The notes beneath the pieces were generated by a model that was not told the DNA's origin, did not search any database, and worked only from the letters and a program-made list of their open reading frames with translations. Positions 1-8,092 of a stretch of DNA of 64,000 bases are shown here, one piece after another. Every line of letters starts with the position of its first letter. The first letter of the stretch is position 1. Source of the DNA: Ectopseudomonas composti (GTDB lineage Bacteria; Pseudomonadota; Gammaproteobacteria; Pseudomonadales; Pseudomonadaceae); NCBI RefSeq assembly GCF_900115475.1, contig NZ_FOWP01000001.1, forward strand, positions 310,001-374,000. Reading direction: 5' to 3'. A program made the position numbers and the translations under genes.

Positions 1-1
1 T

Positions 2-277
2 GTGCGCATCACCCTGCTGGTAGAGCGCCTGCCTCCCACCATGCGCTCGCTGTTCGAGCGCCTGAGCCTGCTACTGGTGGCGATCTTCGGTGCGCTGATG
101 CTGTGGGCTGGCTGGAAATTCGCCTCGTTCACCGCGCATCAGGTGTCGGCCGCGCTGCGCTACCCGCTGTGGCTGCAGAGCGCGTCCGTTCCGGTCAGCG
201 GTGCATTGATCGTGCTGCACAGCCTGACGCAGTTGATGCAACCGACCTCGGCACCCGCGCAAGGAGTAACGCCATGA
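2..277 (+). CDS. TRAP transporter small permease (DctQ type), 5' end missing
   Basis: This is the C-terminal part of a small membrane subunit of a tripartite TRAP importer in the inner membrane. The visible 91 residues hold one hydrophobic helix (LLLVAIFGALMLWAGWKF) and a second weaker hydrophobic stretch (VSGALIVLHSL), the normal DctQ C-terminal layout. The frame is open to the window edge, so the true start lies upstream and the first codon here is not a real start. Its TGA overlaps the ATG of the large permease (ATGA at 274-277), which indicates translational coupling. The matching solute-binding gene is not visible and probably lies upstream. Confidence 0.85.
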   Translation: MRITLLVERLPPTMRSLFERLSLLLVAIFGALMLWAGWKFASFTAHQVSAALRYPLWLQSASVPVSGALIVLHSLTQLMQPTSAPAQGVTP

Positions 278-1554
278 GCGAAATCGGCATGGTTCTGATC
301 GGCGGGATGTTCATCCTGCTGCTGGCGGGAGTTCCCATCGCCGTCACCCTCGGCCTGCTGACCGTGGTCGGCCTGTGGATGGCTGACTTCAGCCCGTTGA
401 TCATGGCTCAGCGCCTGATTGCCGGCAGCACCGTCACCAGCTTGCTGGCCATCCCAGGCTTCATCCTGGCCGGCGACCTGATGACCGCTGGCGGGCTGTC
501 GCGCCGTCTGGTGCGGATTGCCTCGACCTGCTTCGGGCATTTCACCGGTGGGCTGTCGATGTCCACCGTCGCCGCCGGCACCTTCTTCGGCGCGATCTCG
601 GGCTCGGCACCGGCCACCACGGCGGCAGTCGGCTCGATCATGATCAAGGAGCTCGAGCTGCGCGGCTACTCGCGCGGCTACGGAGCCGCCCTGGCCACCG
701 CCATCGGCCCGCTAGGGCAGATGATCCCGCCGTCTATCCCGATGATCATCTGGGGCGTGCTGGCGGAGGAGTCGATTTCCAAACTCTTCCTGGCCGGCAT
801 CATCCCCGGCCTGCTCGCCGCCGCCGGCTTCTGCCTGATCAGCGTGATCTATGCACGACGCCTGAACATCCCAAGGGAAAAGCGCCCCAGCTTTGCCGAG
901 ATACTCGCTGCACTGCGTGACGGGATCTGGGCTCTGTTGGCACCAGTGGTCATCCTCGGTGGCATCTACGGCGGCATCTTCACGCCTACCGAAGCCGCCA
1001 TGATCGGCGCCCTGTACAGCCTGTGCATCGGCCTGTTCGTCTACAAGGATCTGAGCTGGAGCCAATTGCCAGGCATCCTGGTCGGAGCCATGCGCACCAC
1101 CACGCTGATCATGTTCATCATCGTCACCGCCTATGGCTTCGCCTGGGTCATCGCCAGCGAACGCATTCCTTCCCAGATCAGCGAAGTACTACTGGGCATC
1201 ACCGACAACCCACTGCTGTTGTTGCTGCTGCTCAACCTGATGTTGCTGGTGCTCGGCGCCGTCATGGACACGGTATCGGCAATGGTCATTCTCAGCGGCG
1301 TGCTGATCGCTGTCGGCGCCCAGATCGGCCTGGACCCGATCCAGCTCGGCGCCATGGTGGTGATCAACTTCGCCGTCGGCATGGTCACGCCACCTCTGGG
1401 CTATTCATTGTTCGTCGCCGCCTCGATCAGTGGCCTGAGCATCGAGCGGGTAACCCGCCACCTCTGGCCCTTCCTCCTGGTGCTGGTGGTCGTCGTCGGA
1501 CTGGTGGCCTACATCCCGGCCATTACCCTCTTCCTGCCCGCATTGCTTGGCTGA
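274..1554 (+). CDS. TRAP transporter large permease (DctM type)
   Basis: A 426-residue polytopic inner-membrane protein of normal DctM length. It is the transport subunit that uses the ion gradient to import an organic acid delivered by a periplasmic binding protein. It shows family hallmarks: many hydrophobic helices, SGSAPATTAAVGSIM near residue 110, the IPPSIPMIIWGVLAEES segment near 150, and a late VTPPLGYSLFVAAS segment. The ATG at 274 overlaps the upstream dctQ stop by 4 nt. A LigI-like hydrolase follows 8 bp downstream, so the three genes probably form one transcript. The substrate cannot be read from the sequence. Confidence 0.93.
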   Translation: MSEIGMVLIGGMFILLLAGVPIAVTLGLLTVVGLWMADFSPLIMAQRLIAGSTVTSLLAIPGFILAGDLMTAGGLSRRLVRIASTCFGHFTGGLSMSTVAAGTFFGAISGSAPATTAAVGSIMIKELELRGYSRGYGAALATAIGPLGQMIPPSIPMIIWGVLAEESISKLFLAGIIPGLLAAAGFCLISVIYARRLNIPREKRPSFAEILAALRDGIWALLAPVVILGGIYGGIFTPTEAAMIGALYSLCIGLFVYKDLSWSQLPGILVGAMRTTTLIMFIIVTAYGFAWVIASERIPSQISEVLLGITDNPLLLLLLLNLMLLVLGAVMDTVSAMVILSGVLIAVGAQIGLDPIQLGAMVVINFAVGMVTPPLGYSLFVAASISGLSIERVTRHLWPFLLVLVVVVGLVAYIPAITLFLPALLG

Positions 1555-1562
1555 GTCACCCC

Positions 1563-2456
1563 ATGAACCTATCGCAACCGACCATTCCCGGCGCCGACCC
1601 AATGCCTCGCGCGCCTCGTGAAGCGCTACCCGCTGGTGCCTGTGACAGCCATGCCCACCTGTTCGGGCCGCAGGAGCACTACCCCTATCAACACATCCGC
1701 AGCTACACCCCGCCAGAAGCCAGCGAAGCCTCCTACCGGCGGCTTTTGCATACGCTGGGTTTCCAGCGCGCAGTACTGGTGCAACCCAGCGTCTACGGCA
1801 CAGATAACCGCCTGATGCTCGACACGCTGGCACGCCAGCGCCCGGATGACGCCATCGAGTGGCGCGGTGTCGCGGTGGTCAATGCCGCGATCACTGACGC
1901 CGAGCTGCAGCACATGGACCGCCTGGGCGTTAGAGGGGTACGGGTCAATCTGGTGTTTCCCGGTGGCGTCGAGTTCAGCGACATAGAAGCGCTTTCACGG
2001 CGTATCGCAGAACTGGGCTGGCATGTGCAGTTTCTATTGGACGTCTCACGCTTCGAGGATCTGGCCGGCAAGCTCGGACGCCTGCCCACTCCAGTGGTCA
2101 TCGACCACATGGGTCACCTTCCGGCCCATAAAGGCACGACAGAGCCGGGCTTCGCAGCGCTGTTGAAGATGCTCGACAACGGCAAGGCCTGGGTCAAACT
2201 CACCGGCCCCAACCGCATTTCGGCACACCAACGAGCCCCCTACCAGGACGTCGACCCATTGTTCCTAGCACTGGTAGAGGCCAACAGCGAACACTGCATA
2301 TTCGGCACCGACTGGCCGCACGTGCAGTTGCCAACACCTATCCCAAACGACGGCGAGCTGGTCGATGAGTTACTGCGCCTGCTGCCATCGGCCGCGCTCA
2401 GGCAACGCATCCTGGTCGACAACCCCGCCAGGCTGTATGGCTTCGCGCCGAGCTGA
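1563..2456 (+). CDS. Amidohydrolase family protein, LigI-like (2-pyrone-4,6-dicarboxylate lactonase type)
   Basis: A 297-residue TIM-barrel hydrolase of the amidohydrolase-2 family. Visible catalytic elements are CDSHAHLFG (H30, H32), IDHMGH (H182) and FGTDWPH (D250). These fall almost where LigI, the PDC lactonase of protocatechuate 4,5-cleavage, has H31/H33/H180/D248. Arginines at 124 and 127 could bind carboxylates, as in LigI. It starts 8 bp after the TRAP permease stop, so it probably hydrolyses the imported compound or a near product. Related proteins act on other lactones or amides, so PDC is only a candidate substrate. The other PDC-pathway enzymes are not adjacent. Confidence 0.8.
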   Translation: MNLSQPTIPGADPMPRAPREALPAGACDSHAHLFGPQEHYPYQHIRSYTPPEASEASYRRLLHTLGFQRAVLVQPSVYGTDNRLMLDTLARQRPDDAIEWRGVAVVNAAITDAELQHMDRLGVRGVRVNLVFPGGVEFSDIEALSRRIAELGWHVQFLLDVSRFEDLAGKLGRLPTPVVIDHMGHLPAHKGTTEPGFAALLKMLDNGKAWVKLTGPNRISAHQRAPYQDVDPLFLALVEANSEHCIFGTDWPHVQLPTPIPNDGELVDELLRLLPSAALRQRILVDNPARLYGFAPS

Positions 2457-2471
2457 ACTCCGCAGCCGGCC

Positions 2472-2507
2472 AAAAAAAGGGCGGCCACGCGCTACGCGTG
2501 GCCGCCC
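2472..2507 (-). terminator. Rho-independent terminator for the thiolase gene
   Basis: A perfect 13-bp inverted repeat (2479-2491 and 2495-2507) with a 3-nt loop is followed on the minus strand by seven T (the A tract at 2472-2478). It lies just past the stop of the minus-strand thiolase. The plus-strand side has no T run, so it mainly serves the minus strand, though the hairpin may also slow transcription from the TRAP operon. Confidence 0.88.
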
Positions 2508-2565
2508 GAATCACGGAGTTGCTTACATCGTATGACCGCGATGACATGCGACCACGCGTATTGGA

Positions 2566-3843
2566 TTACCGTTCGAGGATCGCGGTCACACCCTGACCGC
2601 CTGCCGCGCAGATGGAAATCAGACCACGCCCCTCTCCGGCCACCGACAGCAGCTTGGCCAGGTTGGCGACAATGCGTCCGCCGGTGGCCGCGAACGGGTG
2701 GCCTGCAGCCAGCGAACTGCCCTTGACGTTCATCTTGCTGCGGTCGATGGAACCCAGAGCCGCGTCCAGGCCCAGGCGCTCCTTGCAGTAGTCGGCGTCT
2801 TCCCAGGCCTTGAGCGTGCACAGCACCTGGGCAGCGAAGGCCTCGTGGATCTCGTAGTAGTCGAAGTCCTGCAGGGTCAGGCCGTTGCGCGCCAGCAGGC
2901 GCGGCACCGCATAGACCGGCGCCATCAGCAGGCCTTCCTTACCCTGAACAAAATCCACTGCCGCTGCCTCGCCATCGCGCAGGTAGGCCAGCACCGGCAA
3001 ACCACGGGCCTTGGCCCATTCCTCGCTGGCCAGTAGCACCAGCGAGGCGCCATCGGTCAGCGGCGTGGAGTTGGCCGGCGTCAGCGTGCCACGCGGGCCG
3101 CGTTCGAAGCAGGGTTTGAGAGTCGCGAGTTTCTCGGCGCTGATGTCCGGGCGCAGATTCTGGTCGCGGGTCAGGCCAAGAAACGGCGTCATCAGGTCAT
3201 CGTGCCAACCCTCGGCGTAGGCGGCCGCCAGCTTCTGGTGACTGGCAAGTGCCAGTTGGTCCTGCTCGTCACGCGGGATGGCCCAGCGCTGCGCCATCAG
3301 CTCGCAATGCTCGCCCATCGACAGCCCGGTGCGCGGCTCGCCATTGCGTGGAATGTGCGGTGCCAGGTGGCGCGGGCGAATCTTCAGCAGGCTCTTGATC
3401 TTGTCACCGGTACTTTTGCCACGATTGGCTTCCAGGAGAATCTGCCGCAGCCCCTCATTGACGCCGATGGGCGCATCGGAGGTGGTGTCGACACCGCCTG
3501 CAATGCCGCAGTCGATCTGCCCGAGGGCGATCTTGTTGGCCACCAGAATCGCCGCTTCCAGGCCGGTGCCGCAGGCCTGCTGCAGGTCGTAGGCCGGCGT
3601 CTCCGGCGCCAGGCGCGAGCCCAGCACGCATTCACGGGTCAGGTTGAAGTCCCGCGAATGCTTGAGCACGGCACCGGCGACTACCTCGCCGAGGCGCTCG
3701 CCATGCAGATTAAAGCGCTCCACCAGCCCTTCGAGGGCGCTGGTCAGCATCTCCTGGTTGCTCGCCCTGGCGTAGACGGTGTTGGAACGCGCGAACGGAA
3801 TACGGTTGCCGCCTACGATGGCGACCCGGCGCAACTGGGTCAT
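2566..3843 (-). CDS. Acetyl-CoA C-acyltransferase (thiolase, FadI-like)
   Basis: A 425-residue thiolase that condenses or cleaves acyl-CoA and acetyl-CoA. The nucleophile Cys91 sits in QQACGTGLEAA. The second active-site block YEIHEAFAAQ and the His of NVKGSSLAAGHPFAATGGR are present, as is the C-terminal ICAAGGQG with the general-base Cys. Length and sequence resemble FadI-type enzymes rather than FadA or PhaA. It diverges from the long FabG-type reductase across a 231-bp gap (3844-4074) that should hold both promoters. With that reductase and the nearby MaoC-type hydratase it supplies three of the four chemical steps of a fatty-acyl cycle. Confidence 0.92.
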   Translation of the reverse strand: MTQLRRVAIVGGNRIPFARSNTVYARASNQEMLTSALEGLVERFNLHGERLGEVVAGAVLKHSRDFNLTRECVLGSRLAPETPAYDLQQACGTGLEAAILVANKIALGQIDCGIAGGVDTTSDAPIGVNEGLRQILLEANRGKSTGDKIKSLLKIRPRHLAPHIPRNGEPRTGLSMGEHCELMAQRWAIPRDEQDQLALASHQKLAAAYAEGWHDDLMTPFLGLTRDQNLRPDISAEKLATLKPCFERGPRGTLTPANSTPLTDGASLVLLASEEWAKARGLPVLAYLRDGEAAAVDFVQGKEGLLMAPVYAVPRLLARNGLTLQDFDYYEIHEAFAAQVLCTLKAWEDADYCKERLGLDAALGSIDRSKMNVKGSSLAAGHPFAATGGRIVANLAKLLSVAGEGRGLISICAAGGQGVTAILER

Positions 3844-4074
3844 GGTGACTCCTTGCTGGTCGAGAAATCGAAGAAACCTGAGGCGAACTATTGTCCGTCA
3901 GCCGGTTCCCAGAAACATGAGACTGACACTGTAGCCTTCTGGCCGTACAGGCTAAACCTCGGATAGGCACGAACATTGGCCGCCTTGCCGGCGCGTGAGG
4001 CAATAGAGTCAATTGCGCTTTGCCAGCTGCCGCGTACAGTGGCACGACTTTCGATTCGCCCGCAGGAGCCCTTC

Positions 4075-5430
4075 ATGTCTGATCGTTATCTCGCTTTCGC
4101 CAACTCTTCCACCGGCCGCCGCCTGGTTGGCGCCCTCGGCCTGCCGGCGCCTGTGCGCCTGGAGCGCTGGATGGCCGGCCGAGTGCGACCGATCGATGGC
4201 GCCCTGCTGTTCGGCGGTGAAGGCGATCTGATCAAGGCCATCCAACCCTTCGCCAGCAAACTCACGGATCAGTTGTTCGCCGCGCGTGACGGCCAACTCG
4301 ACCTGCCGCGCTGGACCGCCGAGCACGGCCCCAAGCTCAAGGCGCTGGTGTTCGACGCCAGCCACCTGACCCGCTTCGAGCAGCTGATCGAGCTGCGCGA
4401 CTTCTTCCAGCCCGCTTTCAAGGGGTTGGCCAACAGCCCTCGCGTGGTGGTGCTGGGGCGTGCGCCGGAGTCGCTCAAAGACCCGATCGCAGCCAGCGTG
4501 CAGCGCTCGCTGGAGGGTTTTACCCGCTCGCTGGGCAAGGAGATTCGCCGCGGTGGCAGCGTGCAACTGCTCTATGTCGGCAAGGGTGGCGATCAGCAGC
4601 TGGAGGGCGCGCTGCGCTTCTTCCTCTCGCCGAAAAGCGCCTACGTTTCCGGCCAGGTGCTGCGTCTCGGCGCCTGCGGCGAACAGGTCAAGGACTGGAC
4701 GCGCCCGCTGGCCGGCAAGAAAGCGCTGGTCACCGGTGCCTCGCGCGGTATCGGCGCGTCCATCGCCGAAGTGCTCGCCCGTGACGGCGCCGAGGTGGTG
4801 CTGCTTGATGTGCCCCAGGCGGCCGATGCGCTGCAGGCGTTGGCGGCGCGCCTGGGTGGGCAGGCGGTGACCCTGGATATCTGCGCCGACGATGCGCCGC
4901 AGCGCCTGGTCGAAGCCTTGCCCGACGGCCTCGACATCGTCGTGCACAATGCCGGCATCACCCGCGACAAGACCCTGGCGAAGATGAGCGACACGTTCTG
5001 GAACTCGGTGATCGACGTCAACCTCAAGGCGCCGCAAGTACTGACCCAGGCGCTGCTCGACGCCGACAAGTTGCATGACAACGGCCGCGTGGTGCTGATC
5101 GCCTCGATCAGCGGCATTGCCGGCAACATGGGTCAGACCAACTACGCGGTGAGCAAGGCCGGCGTGATCGGCCTGGCTCAGGCCTGGGCGCCGGCCCTGG
5201 CGAAGAAAGGCATCAGCATCAACGCGGTGGCCCCCGGTTTCATCGAAACCCAGATGACCGCGGCCATTCCGCTGGGCATCCGCGAAGCCGGCCGCCGGAT
5301 GAATTCGATGAGCCAGGGCGGCCTGCCGCAGGACGTCGCCGAAGCCGTGGCCTGGTTCGCCCAGCCTGGCTCGGGCGCGGTGACCGCGCAGGTTCTGCGC
5401 GTGTGCGGGCAAAGCCTGCTGGGCGCCTGA
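4075..5430 (+). CDS. Long 3-oxoacyl-ACP/CoA reductase (FabG4-type SDR)
   Basis: A 451-residue short-chain dehydrogenase, nearly twice the usual FabG length. Residues 1-205 are a flavodoxin-like, non-catalytic N-terminal half. The SDR half begins with TGASRGIG (220-227), then HNAG (291-294), and the catalytic Ser344-Tyr357-Lys361 in the NYAVSKAG context. High-molecular-weight FabG (FabG4) enzymes reduce 3-oxoacyl-CoA with NADH. I chose the ATG at 4075 because it gives the family N-terminus and has CAGGAG upstream. The frame is open further upstream but lacks family sequence there. It diverges from the thiolase gene. Confidence 0.9.
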   Translation: MSDRYLAFANSSTGRRLVGALGLPAPVRLERWMAGRVRPIDGALLFGGEGDLIKAIQPFASKLTDQLFAARDGQLDLPRWTAEHGPKLKALVFDASHLTRFEQLIELRDFFQPAFKGLANSPRVVVLGRAPESLKDPIAASVQRSLEGFTRSLGKEIRRGGSVQLLYVGKGGDQQLEGALRFFLSPKSAYVSGQVLRLGACGEQVKDWTRPLAGKKALVTGASRGIGASIAEVLARDGAEVVLLDVPQAADALQALAARLGGQAVTLDICADDAPQRLVEALPDGLDIVVHNAGITRDKTLAKMSDTFWNSVIDVNLKAPQVLTQALLDADKLHDNGRVVLIASISGIAGNMGQTNYAVSKAGVIGLAQAWAPALAKKGISINAVAPGFIETQMTAAIPLGIREAGRRMNSMSQGGLPQDVAEAVAWFAQPGSGAVTAQVLRVCGQSLLGA

Positions 5431-5442
5431 GGCAGCGGAGCT

Positions 5443-5504
5443 GGTGGGCTAAAGCCCACCCTGCAGTCAGCTCCACTCTATTGTAGGGTGGGCTTTAGCC
5501 CACC
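5443..5504. repeat. REP doublet (GTAGGGTGGGC family) between convergent genes
   Basis: Two self-complementary GGTGGGC..GCCCACC units lie in opposite orientation at 5443-5465 and 5482-5504. The 23-nt units are reverse complements with one mismatch and carry the GTAG head typical of RAYT-associated REPs. The doublet fills the gap between the convergent FabG-type and AraC-family genes, where it can form a large cruciform and may act as a two-way terminator. Copies of the same superfamily with GC-swapped stems occur at 41222-41288 and 62310-62364. Confidence 0.8.
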
Positions 5505-5512
5505 GAATCGGC

Positions 5513-6505
5513 TCACGCCTTACCGCGTTTACGAAACTCCACCGGCGTTTCCCCGACCCAGCGCTTGAACGCGCGGTAGAAGGTGCTCGGTTCGGAGAAG
5601 CCGGTACGCTCGACGATTACTTCGATGCGCTCGTCGGTCTTGAGCAACAGCTCCTTGGCCAGGCGGCAACGGTAGTCGGTGATCAGGTCGTTGAAACGCA
5701 CACCGGCCATGGCCAGGCGCTCGCGCAGGCGCCGCGCAGGCATGTTCAAGCGCGCCGCCACTTGCTCCAGCGTTGCACCGCCATCGACCAACAACTCGGC
5801 GATCAGCTCACGTACCTGACGTACCAGGTCCAGCCTCTCCACTTCCGCCAATTGCCGCCGCGCCAGCGACTCGTGCATGCGCAGCAATTCCGGTGCGGCG
5901 TGGCGCGAGGCTTTGTCCAGCACTGCGGCGTCGAACAGCAGTGCGCAGTCCTCGGCGCCGAGGCGCACCGGGCAGCCATAAACCGCCTGGTAGCGTTCCG
6001 CAGGTGCGCCCTCGGCATGCATGAAGCGCACTTCACGCGGGCGAAAATCGTTTTCGGTCAAAGCCGCGAACAGGCGGATCACCGCCCCTGCCAGCATCTC
6101 CGGGAAATGACGCGGCGTGTCGGCCTCCACGCCCAGCGTCAGCACGGCGATATCGCCGTCTACGTCCAGACGCGCGTTGAGGGTGTCGGAGAGCAGGCGC
6201 ACGTAGCGCAGCGCATGGCGCAGGCCAACGCCAAAAGTTTCGCTGGAGAGAAACAGGTATTCCAGGAGCAGGCCATGGAAGGCTGGCAGGTGCTGGGCCA
6301 GGTACAGCCCGACGTGCTCTTCGCCGCACTCCTCGCTGGCGGCCTTCCAGAAGGCCGCCTGAGCCGCATGCGGAAAGCGGCCGGCCGGCAGCCCGCCGGG
6401 AGGTAGGCCAACGCGCACCAGCACGCGGTCAGGATCGGTTCCGCTGGCACGCAGGGCATCGATTACCGGGCGCATCAGCGCCACATCGTCGGTCAGATCA
6501 CGCAT
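5513..6505 (-). CDS. AraC-family transcriptional regulator (OruR/ArgR-like N-domain)
   Basis: A 330-residue regulator. Residues 20-205 match the arabinose-binding-like sensor domain (PF12625 type) often seen in Pseudomonas AraC proteins. Residues 235-330 hold two helix-turn-helix motifs, ending in ERTGFSEPSTFYRAFKRW, a classic AraC recognition segment. It is convergent with the FabG-type gene and divergent from the MaoC-type gene across a 189-bp gap. That placement suggests it regulates the hydratase gene and perhaps the whole acyl module. No effector can be inferred. Confidence 0.92.
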   Translation of the reverse strand: MRDLTDDVALMRPVIDALRASGTDPDRVLVRVGLPPGGLPAGRFPHAAQAAFWKAASEECGEEHVGLYLAQHLPAFHGLLLEYLFLSSETFGVGLRHALRYVRLLSDTLNARLDVDGDIAVLTLGVEADTPRHFPEMLAGAVIRLFAALTENDFRPREVRFMHAEGAPAERYQAVYGCPVRLGAEDCALLFDAAVLDKASRHAAPELLRMHESLARRQLAEVERLDLVRQVRELIAELLVDGGATLEQVAARLNMPARRLRERLAMAGVRFNDLITDYRCRLAKELLLKTDERIEVIVERTGFSEPSTFYRAFKRWVGETPVEFRKRGKA

Positions 6506-6694
6506 GATTTCTGCTGTTCTTTTTATTAGTGAGCGTTATTCGTGAACGGCGCCATCTTAGGGGCAGCGAGCCACCGCGCGCAAACCGCGTAACAGACGGA
6601 TTGGCTAGCCTGCGCACGTTCCGGGCAGAACAGCCAATGCCAGCGTGGGTCTGAGGGTTAAGCTGCCGTCATTCACTCGCCAAGGAGTTCGCCA

Positions 6695-7552
6695 ATGGCC
6701 ATCGACTGGCTCGATCTCGATACCCCCCCGGCCCTGCCCGGCCTGTTTCTGCGCGCGGCCCTGCGCCGCAAGGTAACTGGCCGCCAGTTGCCCAGCATCG
6801 GCTTGCGCTGCCGCGTGGAGGTGGACCCGAAGCACCTGGCGCGCTATCGCCAGGTCTGCGCCAGCGCAGACAGTCCCTACCTGCCGCCGGTCTATCCGCA
6901 TGTGCTCGCCTTCGCTCTGCAGATGCAGTTGCTCACCGACCGCCGTTTCCCCTTCCCATTGCTGGGCCTGGTGCATCTGGAGAATCGTATCCGCGTGTTG
7001 CGCCCACTGGGTGGGCTGGGGCCATTTCAGATCAGCGTGCAGGTCACCGACCTGCAACCTCACGACAAGGGCGCCACGTTCAGCCTCATCACCCGCCTGG
7101 AAGATCAGCTCGGCCTGCTCTGGGAAGGTGACAGCCGCATCCTCTGCCGCGCCCTGCGGCTCGACGGCCAGGCGCCGGCACGTGCCGAACAACCGCCGCT
7201 GGAGCTGACGCCACTGGCCAACTGGGCCGCCCCTGCCGATGCGGGTCGGCGCTACGCACGGGTGGCTGGCGACTACAACCCGATCCACCTGTACGCCGTG
7301 ACCGCACGCCTGTTCGGCTTCCCGCGAGCCATCGCCCATGGCCTGTGGAACAAAGCGCGCAGCCTGGCGGCCCTGCACGACCACCTGCCACAGGCCGGCT
7401 ACGAGGTGGAGGTGCGTTTCCAGAAACCGGTGCTGCTGCCCACCCACGTTGCCCTGCAAGCCAGCGAGCCTGGCGCCAGCGGCCAGTTCCGCTTGATCGG
7501 CGAAGGTGACACCCCGCATATGGCGGGTAGCTGGCAGCCGTTGGAGGCCTGA
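6695..7552 (+). CDS. MaoC-like (hot-dog fold) acyl dehydratase
   Basis: A 285-residue protein with a C-terminal R-specific enoyl hydratase-2 motif, YARVAGDYNPIHLYAVTA, around residue 185-205, containing the Asp and His used for hydration of trans-2-enoyl thioesters. It is followed by the family block FGFPRAIAHGLW. The N-terminal half looks like a second, degenerate hot-dog domain, as in double hot-dog hydratases. The start at 6695 is preceded by AAGGAG. With the thiolase and long FabG nearby it completes condensation, reduction and (de)hydration chemistry on acyl thioesters. Confidence 0.88.
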   Translation: MAIDWLDLDTPPALPGLFLRAALRRKVTGRQLPSIGLRCRVEVDPKHLARYRQVCASADSPYLPPVYPHVLAFALQMQLLTDRRFPFPLLGLVHLENRIRVLRPLGGLGPFQISVQVTDLQPHDKGATFSLITRLEDQLGLLWEGDSRILCRALRLDGQAPARAEQPPLELTPLANWAAPADAGRRYARVAGDYNPIHLYAVTARLFGFPRAIAHGLWNKARSLAALHDHLPQAGYEVEVRFQKPVLLPTHVALQASEPGASGQFRLIGEGDTPHMAGSWQPLEA

Positions 7553-7567
7553 TTTGCACAGTCTGCC

Positions 7568-7709
7568 CCCTCTCCCATTCATGGGAGAGGGTGGTTCAGG
7601 CGGCACCGGTGTTATCGAACAGCCCTCTCCCCCGGCCCCTCGGCTTTAGCGTCCTGCGTCGCCCTACCTCCTGCATCCATGCAGTCGTCTCCCGCAAGCG
7701 GGAGAGGGG
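7568..7709. repeat. Intergenic hairpin plus about 87-bp dispersed element, copy 1
   Basis: A 9-bp perfect hairpin CCCTCTCCC-attcat-GGGAGAGGG lies at 7568-7591. A longer element at 7623-7709 starts with CCCTCTCCC, ends with GGGAGAGGG, and carries TCCTGCGTCGC, CTCCTGCATCC and TGCAGTCGTCTCCC inside. The same element recurs at 41322-41414 with matching internal blocks. It has no T tract, no ORF and no transposase. I cannot classify it beyond a dispersed Pseudomonas-type intergenic repeat. Confidence 0.75.
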
Positions 7710-7786
7710 AGACAATCCGAAGTAAAGCGCAGCTTGCAGCGTGGGTCGTTCGAGCCGAAGCTATGCGGCTCGAACGGAGCCGCACC

Positions 7787-8092
7787 ATGAACCTCGCTGA
7801 ACTCACCGCCCGCATGCACGCCATTCGCGATCACAACGATTGGCGTCGTTACCAAAGCCCGAAGAACCTGGCCATGGCCGCCAGCGTGGAAATGGCCGAG
7901 TTGGTGGAGATCTTCCAGTGGCTGAGCGAAGAACAGTCGCGCCAGTTGCCTGCCGACCAGCTCGCCCATGCCGGGCAGGAAGTCGCCGACGTGGTGCTCT
8001 ATCTGCTGCAACTGTGCAGCGAACTGGGCATCGACATGAACCAGGCGGTGCTCGACAAGCTCGCCGATAACGAACGGCGCTTCCTCAAATGA
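7787..8092 (+). CDS. MazG-like nucleotide pyrophosphohydrolase
   Basis: A 101-residue all-alpha NTP pyrophosphatase of the MazG/RS21-C6 type. The metal-binding ExxE...ExxD pattern is visible as EMAELVEIFQWL and EVADVVLYLL. Single-domain proteins of this size usually clean the dNTP pool, for example dCTP or modified nucleotides. The ATG at 7787 gives the family N-terminus; the longer open frame upstream runs into the repeat and is not coding. The stop overlaps the cmoM start (ATGA, 8089-8092), so the two are translated together. Confidence 0.9.
   Translation: MNLAELTARMHAIRDHNDWRRYQSPKNLAMAASVEMAELVEIFQWLSEEQSRQLPADQLAHAGQEVADVVLYLLQLCSELGIDMNQAVLDKLADNERRFLK

Noticed and set aside
4009..5412. 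A 467-codon open frame opposite the long FabG
   Set aside because: Antisense of a gene with intact catalytic residues; no SD and no recognisable family.
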